Shown piece after piece: positions 24,327-31,284 of a DNA stretch of 64,000 nt. Source of the DNA: a virus; IMG/VR virus record IMGVR_UViG_3300015263_000653, positions 1 to 64,000 of that record; one strand, given 5' to 3'. Made by a program: the position numbers and the translations under genes. Within the stretch, counting starts at the first letter, position 1. Each line of letters begins with the position of its first letter. Under the pieces are notes generated by a model that worked only from the letters and a program-made list of their open reading frames with translations, ran no database searches and was not told the origin of the DNA.

Positions 24327-24689
24327 ATGCCGCTGACACTGAAAGAGCGATTGTCAATGCTTTACACCAAAGGCTATCGCTTCTGCATCCAGTTCGCTGA
24401 GACCAGCAACATCGAACCGCTGGCCGTCAAGACTCTCTCGGAGATTGGTCCGCTGATGCGGAACCACTACGCCAATGAGAAGAACTGGCGAGGCTGGGAG
24501 TTCGATGCCGATGGAGTCGAAGTCCCGAAGAACACCCGCTGGAAGAAACATGGGACAGCCGGTGGACACGTCATCTGGACCGATGGCGAAGTTTACCAAG
24601 CCACAACCGGACCAGTGCCGGGGGATGGCGACGGTGGCTATCCCGTACTGGAATCCCTGCTCAACCTCAAGGGATTGAAACTCGACTGA
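24327..24689 (+). CDS. hypothetical protein with internal element, 120 aa
   Basis: The start follows TTGGAGACAAGCCA. The core variant AACACCCGCT at 24531 is translated as Asn-Thr-Arg-Trp within a Gly/Trp-rich region. It may be a chance coding match because the downstream part of the element is absent. No family recognised. Confidence 0.75.
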   Translation: MPLTLKERLSMLYTKGYRFCIQFAETSNIEPLAVKTLSEIGPLMRNHYANEKNWRGWEFDADGVEVPKNTRWKKHGTAGGHVIWTDGEVYQATTGPVPGDGDGGYPVLESLLNLKGLKLD

Positions 24690-24703
24690 CACCCGCTTGG
24701 ACA

Positions 24704-24736
24704 CCACCTGAGTAACTCAGAGAGTTACTCAGGTGG
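24704..24736 (+). other. 15-bp hairpin (GTAACTC family) between two elements
   Basis: CCACCTGAGTAACTC 24704-24718 pairs exactly with 24722-24736 around AGA. Cores at 24688 and 24748 flank it. Confidence 0.95.
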
Positions 24737-24768
24737 GCAATCCACCTAACACCCACTTGGAGAGAACA

Positions 24769-25035
24769 ATGAGTCAACGGCGACAAGTGCGGCTCGAATG
24801 TCGCACAGTTGTTCTGGATGAGCATACGCTGGGCGTGGCCTATCCGAACGGACTACAGATTTTGCGTGCGTCGATCCTGCGTGGTTCGCCGCATCCGGGG
24901 ATGGGCCTGATCGCTTTCGATCCTCTGCTTAACACCCGCTGGAGAAGTGCAACAGAACAAGACTTCAACGAGTTCGGAGTCATGTTCAATGCGGATTACC
25001 TGACGCCGACCGAAGTGCCGACGTTTCTCAACTGA
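24769..25035 (+). CDS. hypothetical protein with internal element, 88 aa
   Basis: A short-form element (CCCACTTGGAGAGAACA) supplies the ribosome site. The core variant at 24931 is translated as Leu-Asn-Thr-Arg-Trp. No family recognised. Confidence 0.75.
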   Translation: MSQRRQVRLECRTVVLDEHTLGVAYPNGLQILRASILRGSPHPGMGLIAFDPLLNTRWRSATEQDFNEFGVMFNADYLTPTEVPTFLN

Positions 25036-25082
25036 CACCCGCTTGGAGAGACGGATTTCAGATTGTCCGCCATGTTCACCGG

Positions 25083-25343
25083 ATGTGGTTTGAAGTGATT
25101 GATCCTCACGGCTGCGAAGCGGTTGTGGTGAAGCAAAACGATCACGCTTACCACTGGTTCGATAAGAAGCACCGTGCCACTGCCAGCAACAGCAGTGCGG
25201 CTCGGTGTCACTTGGGCGGGCTGGGAGACGCCATCGGTACGGATGGGGAAATGTGGGGTTACAAAAACCTCGTGAAGAACGCCCCGGAAGAACTGTCCCG
25301 CAACTACGAAGGACTGTACGTCGCAATTCAGCAGGTGATGTAA
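25083..25343 (+). CDS. hypothetical protein, 86 aa, start uncertain
   Basis: The ATG at 25083 has no ribosome site. The open frame continues upstream to the element's GGAGAGACGG through codons that look coding (DGFQIVRHVHR), where only ATT or GTC could start. Either a rare start codon is used or the 5' end was altered. Mixed fold with HAYHWFDKKHR. Confidence 0.6.
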   Translation: MWFEVIDPHGCEAVVVKQNDHAYHWFDKKHRATASNSSAARCHLGGLGDAIGTDGEMWGYKNLVKNAPEELSRNYEGLYVAIQQVM

Positions 25344-25394
25344 CACCCGCTTGGAAAGCGTAACAACCCAACACAACTTTTGGAGTGCTGAACC

Positions 25395-25658
25395 GTGGAG
25401 AATCTTCAAGACTACAACGGACACCCGCTTGCAGTGGGTGACACGATCCAAAGCATCGAGAATGGTTGGCGTGGTGTCATCCAAGCCATCGGCGAAGACG
25501 AAGGCCGAAACACCATGCTGGAATGTCTCGGTGTCAACTTCTGGGATGGATCGCTGGACGAAGACGACCGGCAATGGTACTCGGCCTATGACGTGGTTTT
25601 CCAGCCCCGTCAGGAGCACCAGCCCGGCGACCCGATCAACGCCATCAACATGATGTAA
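25395..25658 (+). CDS. hypothetical protein, possible SH3-like N-terminus, 87 aa
   Basis: GTG start with TTGGAGTGCTGAACC upstream. The N-terminus DYNGHPLAVGDTIQSI has the DxNGxPLxVGDxV pattern of small KOW/SH3-like phage domains. The core-like ACACCCGCTTG at 25421 encodes exactly the His-Pro-Leu-Ala of that motif, so here the match may be natural coding sequence. Confidence 0.75.
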   Translation: MENLQDYNGHPLAVGDTIQSIENGWRGVIQAIGEDEGRNTMLECLGVNFWDGSLDEDDRQWYSAYDVVFQPRQEHQPGDPINAINMM

Positions 25659-25667
25659 CACCCGCTT

Positions 25668-25752
25668 GGGGCAGTGTGAGAAGTGAGTCCTGTGTCCGAA
25701 AGGGCAACGTAACTGCGAATTAACGCACGCCGTTCTCACACTGCCCCTTTTT
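25668..25752 (+). ncRNA. structured RNA block with 13-bp closing stem
   Basis: GGGGCAGTGTGAG 25668-25680 pairs exactly with CTCACACTGCCCC 25735-25747, followed by TTTTT, so the 3' end resembles an intrinsic terminator. The 54-nt interior has GTCC-GAAA-GGGC and GCG-AATTAA-CGC hairpins. It is flanked by cores at 25657 and 25753. Possibly a small RNA. The class is not recognised. Confidence 0.6.
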
Positions 25753-25764
25753 AACACCCGCTTG

Positions 25765-25860
25765 TGGTGTATGAGGGAAAGGCAAAAGGCACTCTGAGAA
25801 CCCTACGGGGGGAATGAGAGAATCCCACGCCAGAGCCGTTGTGTCTGGGACACAGCCCCT
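25765..25860 (+). ncRNA. ORF-free block between two elements
   Basis: About 95 nt without an ORF lie between cores at 25753 and 25863. GTGTC/GACAC closes a hairpin near 25838, and GGGA/TCCC pairs are possible. Structure is less convincing than in the neighbouring block. Confidence 0.35.
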
Positions 25861-25881
25861 CTAACACCCACTTGGAGGACA

Positions 25882-26040
25882 ATGATGGAAGACGGGACAA
25901 GAGTGTATGTGCCAAGCGTTGGCAAGAGCGGAACGATGAAGTTCTCAGTGCCCGGCAATGGCACGTTCCGCTGGTATATCGTCGAGTTCGACGACGGCAC
26001 TGAGGATCGTTTTGTCCTTGAGGATTTGCAGCGGGAGTAA
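25882..26040 (+). CDS. tiny KOW/SH3-like protein, 52 aa
   Basis: A short-form element (CCCACTTGGAGGACA) before tandem ATGATG. The sequence GTRVYVPSVGKSGTMKF, then FRWYIVEFDDGTEDRFV, is a typical small SH3/KOW-like strand pattern. Its partner is unknown. Confidence 0.65.
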   Translation: MMEDGTRVYVPSVGKSGTMKFSVPGNGTFRWYIVEFDDGTEDRFVLEDLQRE

Positions 26041-26088
26041 CACCCGCTTGAGTCCTGTACAACACACAACACCTTTTGGAGATCGCTG

Positions 26089-26403
26089 ATGTTGACAGAC
26101 GAACAAAAGAAAGAGCGTCGGTTTCTCAGTCACAACATTGAACTGGGACAACGGGGCCGCAAGCGGATGCCGTTCAGCGAAGTCTGTATGCACATGCGGA
26201 TCGCTGGCAAGTACATGGATTTCGAGTTGCTCAACAAGGAGTATCCCGGAGTCCAGTTGTACGAAGACGGTCGCCCGTTCTCTGGCTCGATCACGACCGG
26301 CGAAGCTGGCATCTTCCATGACTCGGAGCGGGGATATTACTACTACCCCCACGAGTACAACGCCGAGAACATGGACGACGCCGCCGACAACCCGCCCAGT
26401 TGA
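26089..26403 (+). CDS. hypothetical protein, 104 aa
   Basis: The start follows TTGGAGATCGCTG. Basic N-terminal helix, then an aromatic-rich C-terminus (SERGYYYYPHEYNAENMDDAAD). No recognised family. Confidence 0.75.
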   Translation: MLTDEQKKERRFLSHNIELGQRGRKRMPFSEVCMHMRIAGKYMDFELLNKEYPGVQLYEDGRPFSGSITTGEAGIFHDSERGYYYYPHEYNAENMDDAADNPPS

Positions 26404-26418
26404 CACCCGCTTGAACCT

Positions 26419-26449
26419 CACCTCAGTAACTCAAAGAGTTACTGAGGTG
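26419..26449 (+). other. 14-bp hairpin (GTAACTC family)
   Basis: CACCTCAGTAACTC 26419-26432 pairs exactly with 26436-26449 around AAA. It lies between cores at 26402 and 26474. Confidence 0.95.
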
Positions 26450-26482
26450 GACAACCCCGAACCCATTTGGAGGAACACCCAC

Positions 26483-26686
26483 TTGAAAGACAGAACAACC
26501 CTTGGCCTGATGGCAGCACTGCTGAGCATGGGCGGCATCATCCCGATGCCATCGTCGGAACCTCGTCGCCGTGTGTATCGGTCGCCAGAGGAACGGCGAG
26601 ACCTGAACGCCGTCAAGGCGGAAAAGAAGCGAAAGCGGAAGATTTCGCAGAAGTCCCGCAAGGCCAATCGACGCAAGGCGGCATAA
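26483..26686 (+). CDS. small basic protein starting inside an element, 67 aa
   Basis: TTG is part of the core variant CCCACTTG itself, with GGAGG 9 nt upstream; the alternative is ATG at 26510. The N-terminus is hydrophobic (LGLMAALLSMGGIIPM), like a signal or anchor, and the rest is strongly basic (KAEKKRKRKISQKSRKANRR). Function unknown. Confidence 0.6.
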   Translation: MKDRTTLGLMAALLSMGGIIPMPSSEPRRRVYRSPEERRDLNAVKAEKKRKRKISQKSRKANRRKAA

Positions 26687-26736
26687 CACCCGCTTGAACA
26701 ACGTACAACACACAACACTTTCTGAGGAGATCGCTG

Positions 26737-27129
26737 ATGAGTTTCAAGTTTCGCCACGTTACCGTCAAGCTCGGCAACATGCGGAAAGAGGCCGAGTTCG
26801 TGGTCTGTCCGGTGAGCAATACCGCTCCCCATGAGATCACGATTCAGAGTGACAAGCGGATTGCCCGTGTCAATCTGGAGACGAAAAAGGTCATCGTGAG
26901 CGATGGCAAGGGCGGGCATCCGGGCTTCCACAAGCTGCAAGCGTTCTGTGGAGCGAAGGAATACGACGCCCCGCAAGACCTGCTCGACCAGTTGTCCGCA
27001 CTGGAAGAGGATCACGGCCCGATGGAGTCTGGCCCGGTGGTTGTCATGGATGAGAACGGCCCGGCCCCCAGCGTCCACGCTCGGCGTGAGACTGTCCCCA
27101 GCGGCCCGGTTTCCATCTTCGACCTGTAA
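26737..27129 (+). CDS. hypothetical protein, 130 aa
   Basis: The start follows GAGGAGATCGCTG. Beta-rich N-terminal half (RHVTVKLGNMRKEAEFVVC), Pro/Gly-rich C-terminus. No recognised family. Confidence 0.75.
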   Translation: MSFKFRHVTVKLGNMRKEAEFVVCPVSNTAPHEITIQSDKRIARVNLETKKVIVSDGKGGHPGFHKLQAFCGAKEYDAPQDLLDQLSALEEDHGPMESGPVVVMDENGPAPSVHARRETVPSGPVSIFDL

Positions 27130-27141
27130 CACCCGCTTGGA

Positions 27142-27174
27142 GACTGTGAGACAGGAGTGGCCTGTCTCACAGTC
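27142..27174 (+). other. 14-bp hairpin after element
   Basis: GACTGTGAGACAGG 27142-27155 pairs with CCTGTCTCACAGTC 27161-27174. It is followed by CAATCCAACTTTTGGAG, the next ribosome site. Confidence 0.9.
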
Positions 27175-27197
27175 AATCCAACTTTTGGAGTGGACCA

Positions 27198-27521
27198 ATG
27201 GCGAAAGACAAGCCAAAGATTGAGATCAAGTATGCTGACCGTGTTGTCGGCAGCTACACCCTGTACCGCTCAATGCCAAAGGGCGCACGAGTCACCCAAT
27301 GGGGAACATTCTTCCCCGGTCAAGGCGAGGATGGTTATGGTCGCAAGATCACAACCGACATCATCTTGATTTTCAATGGCGAGAGCAAGCGGAAATACCG
27401 GGTCTATGCGACCTGCTTTTCCAACTGTGCAAGCCACTGGATCACCTATCAGGGGCAGACGTTGCACCTTGGCACTCACTTTCAGGATGAGATCAAGCCG
27501 GAAAGTGAGATCCCGAAGTAA
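27198..27521 (+). CDS. hypothetical protein, 107 aa
   Basis: The start follows TTGGAGTGGACCA. Basic, beta-rich (IILIFNGESKRKYRVYATC). No recognised family. Confidence 0.75.
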   Translation: MAKDKPKIEIKYADRVVGSYTLYRSMPKGARVTQWGTFFPGQGEDGYGRKITTDIILIFNGESKRKYRVYATCFSNCASHWITYQGQTLHLGTHFQDEIKPESEIPK

Positions 27522-27532
27522 CACCCGCTTGG

Positions 27533-27560
27533 AAGGTGTCAGCAATGGGGCTGACACCTT
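27533..27560 (+). other. 11-bp hairpin after element
   Basis: AAGGTGTCAGC 27533-27543 pairs with GCTGACACCTT 27550-27560. The GGAG for the next gene follows directly. Confidence 0.85.
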
Positions 27561-27573
27561 TCTGGAGAACACA

Positions 27574-27906
27574 ATGCACCAACTCGTTATCGCCCATCAC
27601 CCGCAGGACGTTGACCCTTCCGCCCCGATGGCGGACTCGCCGTTCTGGGCGTGGCTGGAAGAACACCCGCTTTCAGTCTGTCACGTTGCACTGCTCAAGT
27701 ATCTCGGAGCGGAGAATTATCCACGAGAGATGCGGCGTGGAATGCTCAACGAAACTGAGCACATGTGCTACAAGCACATCCATGCTCACTTTTGGTGGAC
27801 TCGGTTGCGGCAGCCGAAACCGGTGGTTGAGAAGACCCCGGAGCCGATCACGCCCCCGGAGTTGATTTCAGTCATCAGCTTCGATGGCATCAAGCGGCTG
27901 GTCTGA
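27574..27906 (+). CDS. hypothetical protein with internal element, 110 aa
   Basis: The start follows CTGGAGAACACA. The core at 27662 is translated (Glu-His-Pro-Leu-Ser) and keeps the downstream TGTCAC box at the usual distance, so a full element rather than a chance match appears to be embedded. His/Trp-rich middle (CYKHIHAHFWWTR). Confidence 0.75.
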   Translation: MHQLVIAHHPQDVDPSAPMADSPFWAWLEEHPLSVCHVALLKYLGAENYPREMRRGMLNETEHMCYKHIHAHFWWTRLRQPKPVVEKTPEPITPPELISVISFDGIKRLV

Positions 27907-27957
27907 CACCCGCTTGGAGAGTGTACAACACACAACACACTTTTGGAGATCGCCATC

Positions 27958-28290
27958 ATGGCACGTTGCGAAGACTTCCCCTGCTGTGGGCATGAACCCG
28001 GATGCTGCCCGGACTACGATGAGTCGGGCCGTCAGTTGAACATGGTTTGCGTCTGTGGGGCAAAGCTGCCCATCGACAGCCGCTACTCGATCTGTGCGAG
28101 TTGTATGCGAGACCCGGACGACCCCGATTTCGACCGGGATTTCGATGACGACTTCGAGGATGACGAAGAGGATTTCGACGAAGAGGACGACTACGAGCGT
28201 CGTCAGGACGAGATTCTGGAGCGTCAGGAACTCGAAGACTTCGAGCAGGCCGACGAATACTTCGGTGGCTACGGCGGGGAGGACTGGTAG
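27958..28290 (+). CDS. Cys-rich protein with very acidic tail, 110 aa
   Basis: The start follows TTGGAGATCGCCATC. It begins MARCEDFPCCGHEPGCCP, followed by CVCGAKL and ICASC: a probable metal-binding head of nine or more Cys. Residues 60-90 are almost all Asp/Glu. I recall similar Cys heads in phage and bacterial hypothetical proteins. Function unknown. Confidence 0.8.
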   Translation: MARCEDFPCCGHEPGCCPDYDESGRQLNMVCVCGAKLPIDSRYSICASCMRDPDDPDFDRDFDDDFEDDEEDFDEEDDYERRQDEILERQELEDFEQADEYFGGYGGEDW

Positions 28291-28311
28291 GACACCCGCT
28301 TGGAATACACT

Positions 28312-28440
28312 GGGGGAGACCGGGTAAAACGCCTCGGTCCCCAACTATCAAACCTAAAGCGACCCGACAGGCCGCACCCGGTTCTCCCCCTTTGATTTAC
28401 CTTTTTCGTCACTGGGCGACGGCGAATGTCCAGAACACAA
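28312..28440 (+). ncRNA. structured RNA block between two elements
   Basis: There is no ORF here. GGGGGAGA 28312-28319 pairs with TCTCCCCC 28383-28390, and CCGGG 28320-28324 with CCCGG 28377-28381 across a single-base bulge. A second hairpin, CGTC-ACTGGG-CGACG, follows. It is flanked by cores at 28291 and 28448. Confidence 0.55.
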
Positions 28441-28495
28441 CGCCAGTAACACCCGCTTGGACAGCGGTAACACAACACAACTTTTGGAGTCAGCC

Positions 28496-28675
28496 ATGAC
28501 ACCGGCTCAACGTCAGCAGCGGCAAAACATTCGCAATGCGTATCTTGTGGCATCCATCGAAGAGATGGAAGCTGGCAAGGCTCAACAGAACGATTTCGGC
28601 AAGAGCGTCCTGCAAGAGATGATCGACGAGTGCAAACAGCACGGCGTTGACAACTATGGGAAGACTCCCCTCTAA
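28496..28675 (+). CDS. small helical protein, 59 aa
   Basis: The start follows TTGGAGTCAGCC. Helical (QRQQRQNIRNAYLVASIEEM). No recognised family. Confidence 0.75.
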   Translation: MTPAQRQQRQNIRNAYLVASIEEMEAGKAQQNDFGKSVLQEMIDECKQHGVDNYGKTPL

Positions 28676-28724
28676 CACCCGCTTGGGGAGTGTACAACAC
28701 ACAACACCTTTTTCGGAGATCGTG

Positions 28725-29228
28725 ATGAAAACCGTCACACGTCAAAGCCAGTGGGGGACTGGCAACATGGTTGTCGAGATCAGCGATGGTGGGATTGACT
28801 ACTGCAACCCCGATGCACTGTCCGCAAAGTATCGGGGCGAGTTCGAGGAATTTGCCGATCCTCGTGAGGCAGTGGAAACCGCTATCACCATCGCTCAACA
28901 GTGGCAGGCGGATGCTCCCGATAAGACCATCCTGATTGACCACGGTGGCACCGGTGGAATGACCATGCCATTCGATGGGATGGAACTGGGAGAGGAAACC
29001 TACACCGCTCTGAGGGAGTGGGCAAACAGCCAGTATGAGGAACTGGAGAAATGTTGCCGCTGTGGCGACATCCTCGGCAAAGAGCGATGGACACACCCGG
29101 AACTCTGCGAAGAGGAAAAGTTCTGCTCTGAGAACTGCTGTGACAACGCCTACTGGGACATGATGAAAGAACTCGAAGAGGAGGAGGAGGAGGAGGACGA
29201 GGATGAAGAAGTAGAGGACGACGAGTAA
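28725..29228 (+). CDS. protein with Cys-rich centre and acidic tail, 167 aa
   Basis: The start follows CGGAGATCGTG. N-terminal alpha/beta part, then CCRCG, CEEEKFCSENCC: a possible metal site. The tail is an Asp/Glu run of about 22 residues. A metal-binding part plus acidic tail is also seen at 27958. Confidence 0.8.
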   Translation: MKTVTRQSQWGTGNMVVEISDGGIDYCNPDALSAKYRGEFEEFADPREAVETAITIAQQWQADAPDKTILIDHGGTGGMTMPFDGMELGEETYTALREWANSQYEELEKCCRCGDILGKERWTHPELCEEEKFCSENCCDNAYWDMMKELEEEEEEEDEDEEVEDDE

Positions 29229-29242
29229 CACCCGCTTGGAAG

Positions 29243-29274
29243 GTGTCAGGCAGGAGAATGGGCCTGCCTGACAC
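29243..29274 (+). other. 12-bp hairpin after element with short T run
   Basis: GTGTCAGGCAGG 29243-29254 pairs with CCTGCCTGACAC 29263-29274, followed by TTTT. It is a weak terminator candidate. Confidence 0.8.
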
Positions 29275-29296
29275 TTTTCACAACTCGGAGAACACC

Positions 29297-29503
29297 ATGC
29301 CAAAGGCGCAATCGCAGTACAAGCCTATCGGCCAGTATCGGTTTCCCGCAATGGGCGGGCCGACTGTGACCTATGGGCAGAAACCCTACTACGGCAGGCG
29401 GATGCAGTATTTGCCAGCCGTGAGAACGACAATGCTTCAAGTCCAAGTGATGGTTCTCGGCTCGTTGATGTGGATCAACGTGAGGCCCGAGGATCTGAAG
29501 TAA
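29297..29503 (+). CDS. small hypothetical protein, 68 aa
   Basis: The start follows CGGAGAACACC. Tyr/Pro/Gln-rich first half and a hydrophobic C-terminal strand (QVQVMVLGSLMWINV). No recognised family. Confidence 0.7.
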   Translation: MPKAQSQYKPIGQYRFPAMGGPTVTYGQKPYYGRRMQYLPAVRTTMLQVQVMVLGSLMWINVRPEDLK

Positions 29504-29553
29504 CACCCGCTTGGGTGATGTAACATCAGCAACCCCCGTAAGGGAGAAGAACA

Positions 29554-29703
29554 GTGCATTTCGACAAACGCAAGGCCAAACGTGCCGACAAACGACGCCG
29601 AGACAAGGAGATCGAGCGTTGCAAGAGGGAGCACGGGAATCGGGGTGAAAAGAACACTCGGAAGCGTCCCCGATTCGACGAGTTTGACAGGGAAGCGGCG
29701 TAA
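29554..29703 (+). CDS. tiny very basic protein, 49 aa, GTG start
   Basis: GTG follows AAGGGAGAAGAACA. Nearly half the residues are Lys/Arg (KRKAKRADKRRRDK), so nucleic-acid binding is plausible. The TAA overlaps the element at 29702, which supports the frame. Confidence 0.6.
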   Translation: MHFDKRKAKRADKRRRDKEIERCKREHGNRGEKNTRKRPRFDEFDREAA

Positions 29704-29752
29704 CACCCGCTTGGGGACTGTCAATCAACAATCCAACTTTTGGAATGAAGCC

Positions 29753-29938
29753 ATGAAGGTCGCCACGCATCGTTACCCCCGGACTGCTCAGGAGTCTCGG
29801 GAAGTCATCACCGACGTTGATTTCAGCGTCAAGGCCCGCAAGCGGAAGTTGCCCAACTGCTGGGACGACAAGCCACGGGGAGACCACGATCACCGCTCGT
29901 GGAAGCGTCATCGCCGCAACCAGTGGAAGGCAGCCTAA
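29753..29938 (+). CDS. small basic hypothetical protein, 61 aa
   Basis: The start follows TTGGAATGAAGCC, a degenerate ribosome site. Basic C-terminus (RSWKRHRRNQWKAA). No recognised family. Confidence 0.65.
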   Translation: MKVATHRYPRTAQESREVITDVDFSVKARKRKLPNCWDDKPRGDHDHRSWKRHRRNQWKAA

Positions 29939-29988
29939 CACCCGCTTGTAGGCTGTACAACACACAACACCTTTTCAGGAGTCGAGCG

Positions 29989-30360
29989 ATGAACTTCGCC
30001 GTCAACACCAAAGACAGCATCTTGGCAACCTTGCGGGATGCGATTGATTTGCAGGATTACATGGTCAAGGCCGACCACATTCTGGATGCCCTGATGACGA
30101 CGGCAGGCGTCTGGACTGAGTGTGGCTATGCCTACAAGGCGACTGAGATCGCCAATATCATCGGCCAGCGGTTCACCGATGAGATCGGCAATTGCCATCA
30201 CCACAAGACCCACGCCAAGATCGACACCATGCGGATCAAGGCGTACACCGTCGCCCGGTTCTTCTGTGAACAGCAGTACGAGTATCGGGAAGCCCAGCAA
30301 GCGGAGATCGACGCCATGTTGGGCATCGAACACAAGACCGATATGGAGCTTGCGAGCTAA
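29989..30360 (+). CDS. hypothetical helical protein, 123 aa
   Basis: The start follows AGGAGTCGAGCG. Helical throughout. Contains NCHHHKTHAKIDTMRI and ends in acidic helices. No recognised catalytic motif. Confidence 0.75.
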   Translation: MNFAVNTKDSILATLRDAIDLQDYMVKADHILDALMTTAGVWTECGYAYKATEIANIIGQRFTDEIGNCHHHKTHAKIDTMRIKAYTVARFFCEQQYEYREAQQAEIDAMLGIEHKTDMELAS

Positions 30361-30478
30361 CACCCGCTTGGAAGGTGTTGAGAGGGTGCTGTCTGGAGGC
30401 GACAGCCAAGTGTCACCCAGTCTCAGGTGAAACAGCCCGATCAACACCCGCTTGTAAAGTGTCACCGGTGGCAAGGAC

Positions 30479-30672
30479 GACCGGGGAGAACACTGAGACA
30501 ACCGATTAGCCCACCGCTACCTACTGTCTTTACCGAAACTGCTGTGACAGCCGCCAGTCTGATGACGGGTTTACCGTACCTTGGCCGAGGCGTTGTCCAC
30601 TGGAAACGGCGACAGCAAAAGTAGGCAGAGTGGACGGTGTGCGAATCGAGTCTCAGTGAAGTATCCCCGGTC
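30479..30672 (+). ncRNA. structured RNA block, about 194 nt
   Basis: GACCGGGGA 30479-30487 pairs with TCCCCGGTC 30664-30672, and CACTGAGAC 30491-30499 with GTCTCAGTG 30650-30658: two consecutive perfect 9-bp helices closing the block. Inside are GCTG-TGA-CAGC, ACGG-GTTTA-CCGT and CCTAC/GTAGG pairs. There is no ribosome-bound ORF. It is flanked by cores at 30443 and 30682. A smaller hairpin block (GGGTG/CACCC enclosing CTGTC/GACAG) lies just upstream, between 30359 and 30443. The class is not recognised. Confidence 0.65.
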
Positions 30673-30729
30673 CTCTCCTTCAACACCCGCTTGTACAACG
30701 TAACAACAACACCTTCTGAGGGCCACAAG

Positions 30730-30870
30730 ATGAATCAGCGTCGGATCTACCAACTCATGACGGAGTTGGGCAAGGAACTGGAGTCGTACAATCCGCCCGG
30801 CAATGTCAAGTTCAAGGCGGCAATCGCTGGCCTGCGAGCGGCCATCAAGAGTTTGCGAGTGTTCTTCTAA
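30730..30870 (+). CDS. tiny basic helical protein, 46 aa
   Basis: GAGGG lies upstream of the ATG. The sequence (MNQRRIYQLMTELGKELESY, AAIAGLRAAIKSLRVFF) is amphipathic helical. No recognised family. Confidence 0.65.
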   Translation: MNQRRIYQLMTELGKELESYNPPGNVKFKAAIAGLRAAIKSLRVFF

Positions 30871-30921
30871 CACCCGCTTGGACAACGTAACAACACAACC
30901 CACTTCTCAGGAGTTCACACG

Positions 30922-31155
30922 ATGAACCACAATCCCGGCGTCAACCGCATGAAGAACATCGCCCGCAATGGCTTCCTGTCCTCGCTGGTCGCCAAGGCCC
31001 ACGCCGGGCAGCGGCCCGACATCACCCTCAAGCCGAAGGGCGTCACCTGTGAGGAACTGGAGAAGTACCTCAAGGCCAACAACTGCGGCTGGACCAAGCA
31101 CGCTGGCGGACGGTATGTCATCGGCTCCCTGCGACCGGCCCGCAAGGCAGCGTAA
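30922..31155 (+). CDS. small basic hypothetical protein, 77 aa
   Basis: AGGAGTTCACACG lies upstream. Basic, with a helix KGVTCEELEKYLKANNCGW and a basic end. It recalls winged-helix or double-stranded-RNA-type small folds, but no family can be named. Confidence 0.7.
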   Translation: MNHNPGVNRMKNIARNGFLSSLVAKAHAGQRPDITLKPKGVTCEELEKYLKANNCGWTKHAGGRYVIGSLRPARKAA

Positions 31156-31183
31156 CACCCGCTTGGAGAGTGTCAGCCAACAA

Positions 31184-31214
31184 CCCCTCAGTTACTCTTT
31201 GAGTAACTGAGGGG
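31184..31214 (+). other. 14-bp hairpin (inverted GTAACTC family)
   Basis: CCCCTCAGTTACTC 31184-31197 pairs exactly with GAGTAACTGAGGGG 31201-31214 around TTT. It lies between cores at 31154 and 31233. Confidence 0.95.
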
Positions 31215-31284
31215 GAGCGGCTGGCCGGGACCAACACCCGCTTGGACCGTGTTAAGACCACAACACCTTTTTGGAGATCGAGTC

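Noticed and set aside
30427-30624. 65-aa frame inside the 30479-30672 block
   Set aside because: It has no ribosome site, starts before the element core and overlaps strong helices. The RNA interpretation explains the sequence better.
23893-31214. CRISPR array
   Set aside because: Repeat units are not separated by uniform unique spacers and there are no cas genes. The regular elements lie between genes.
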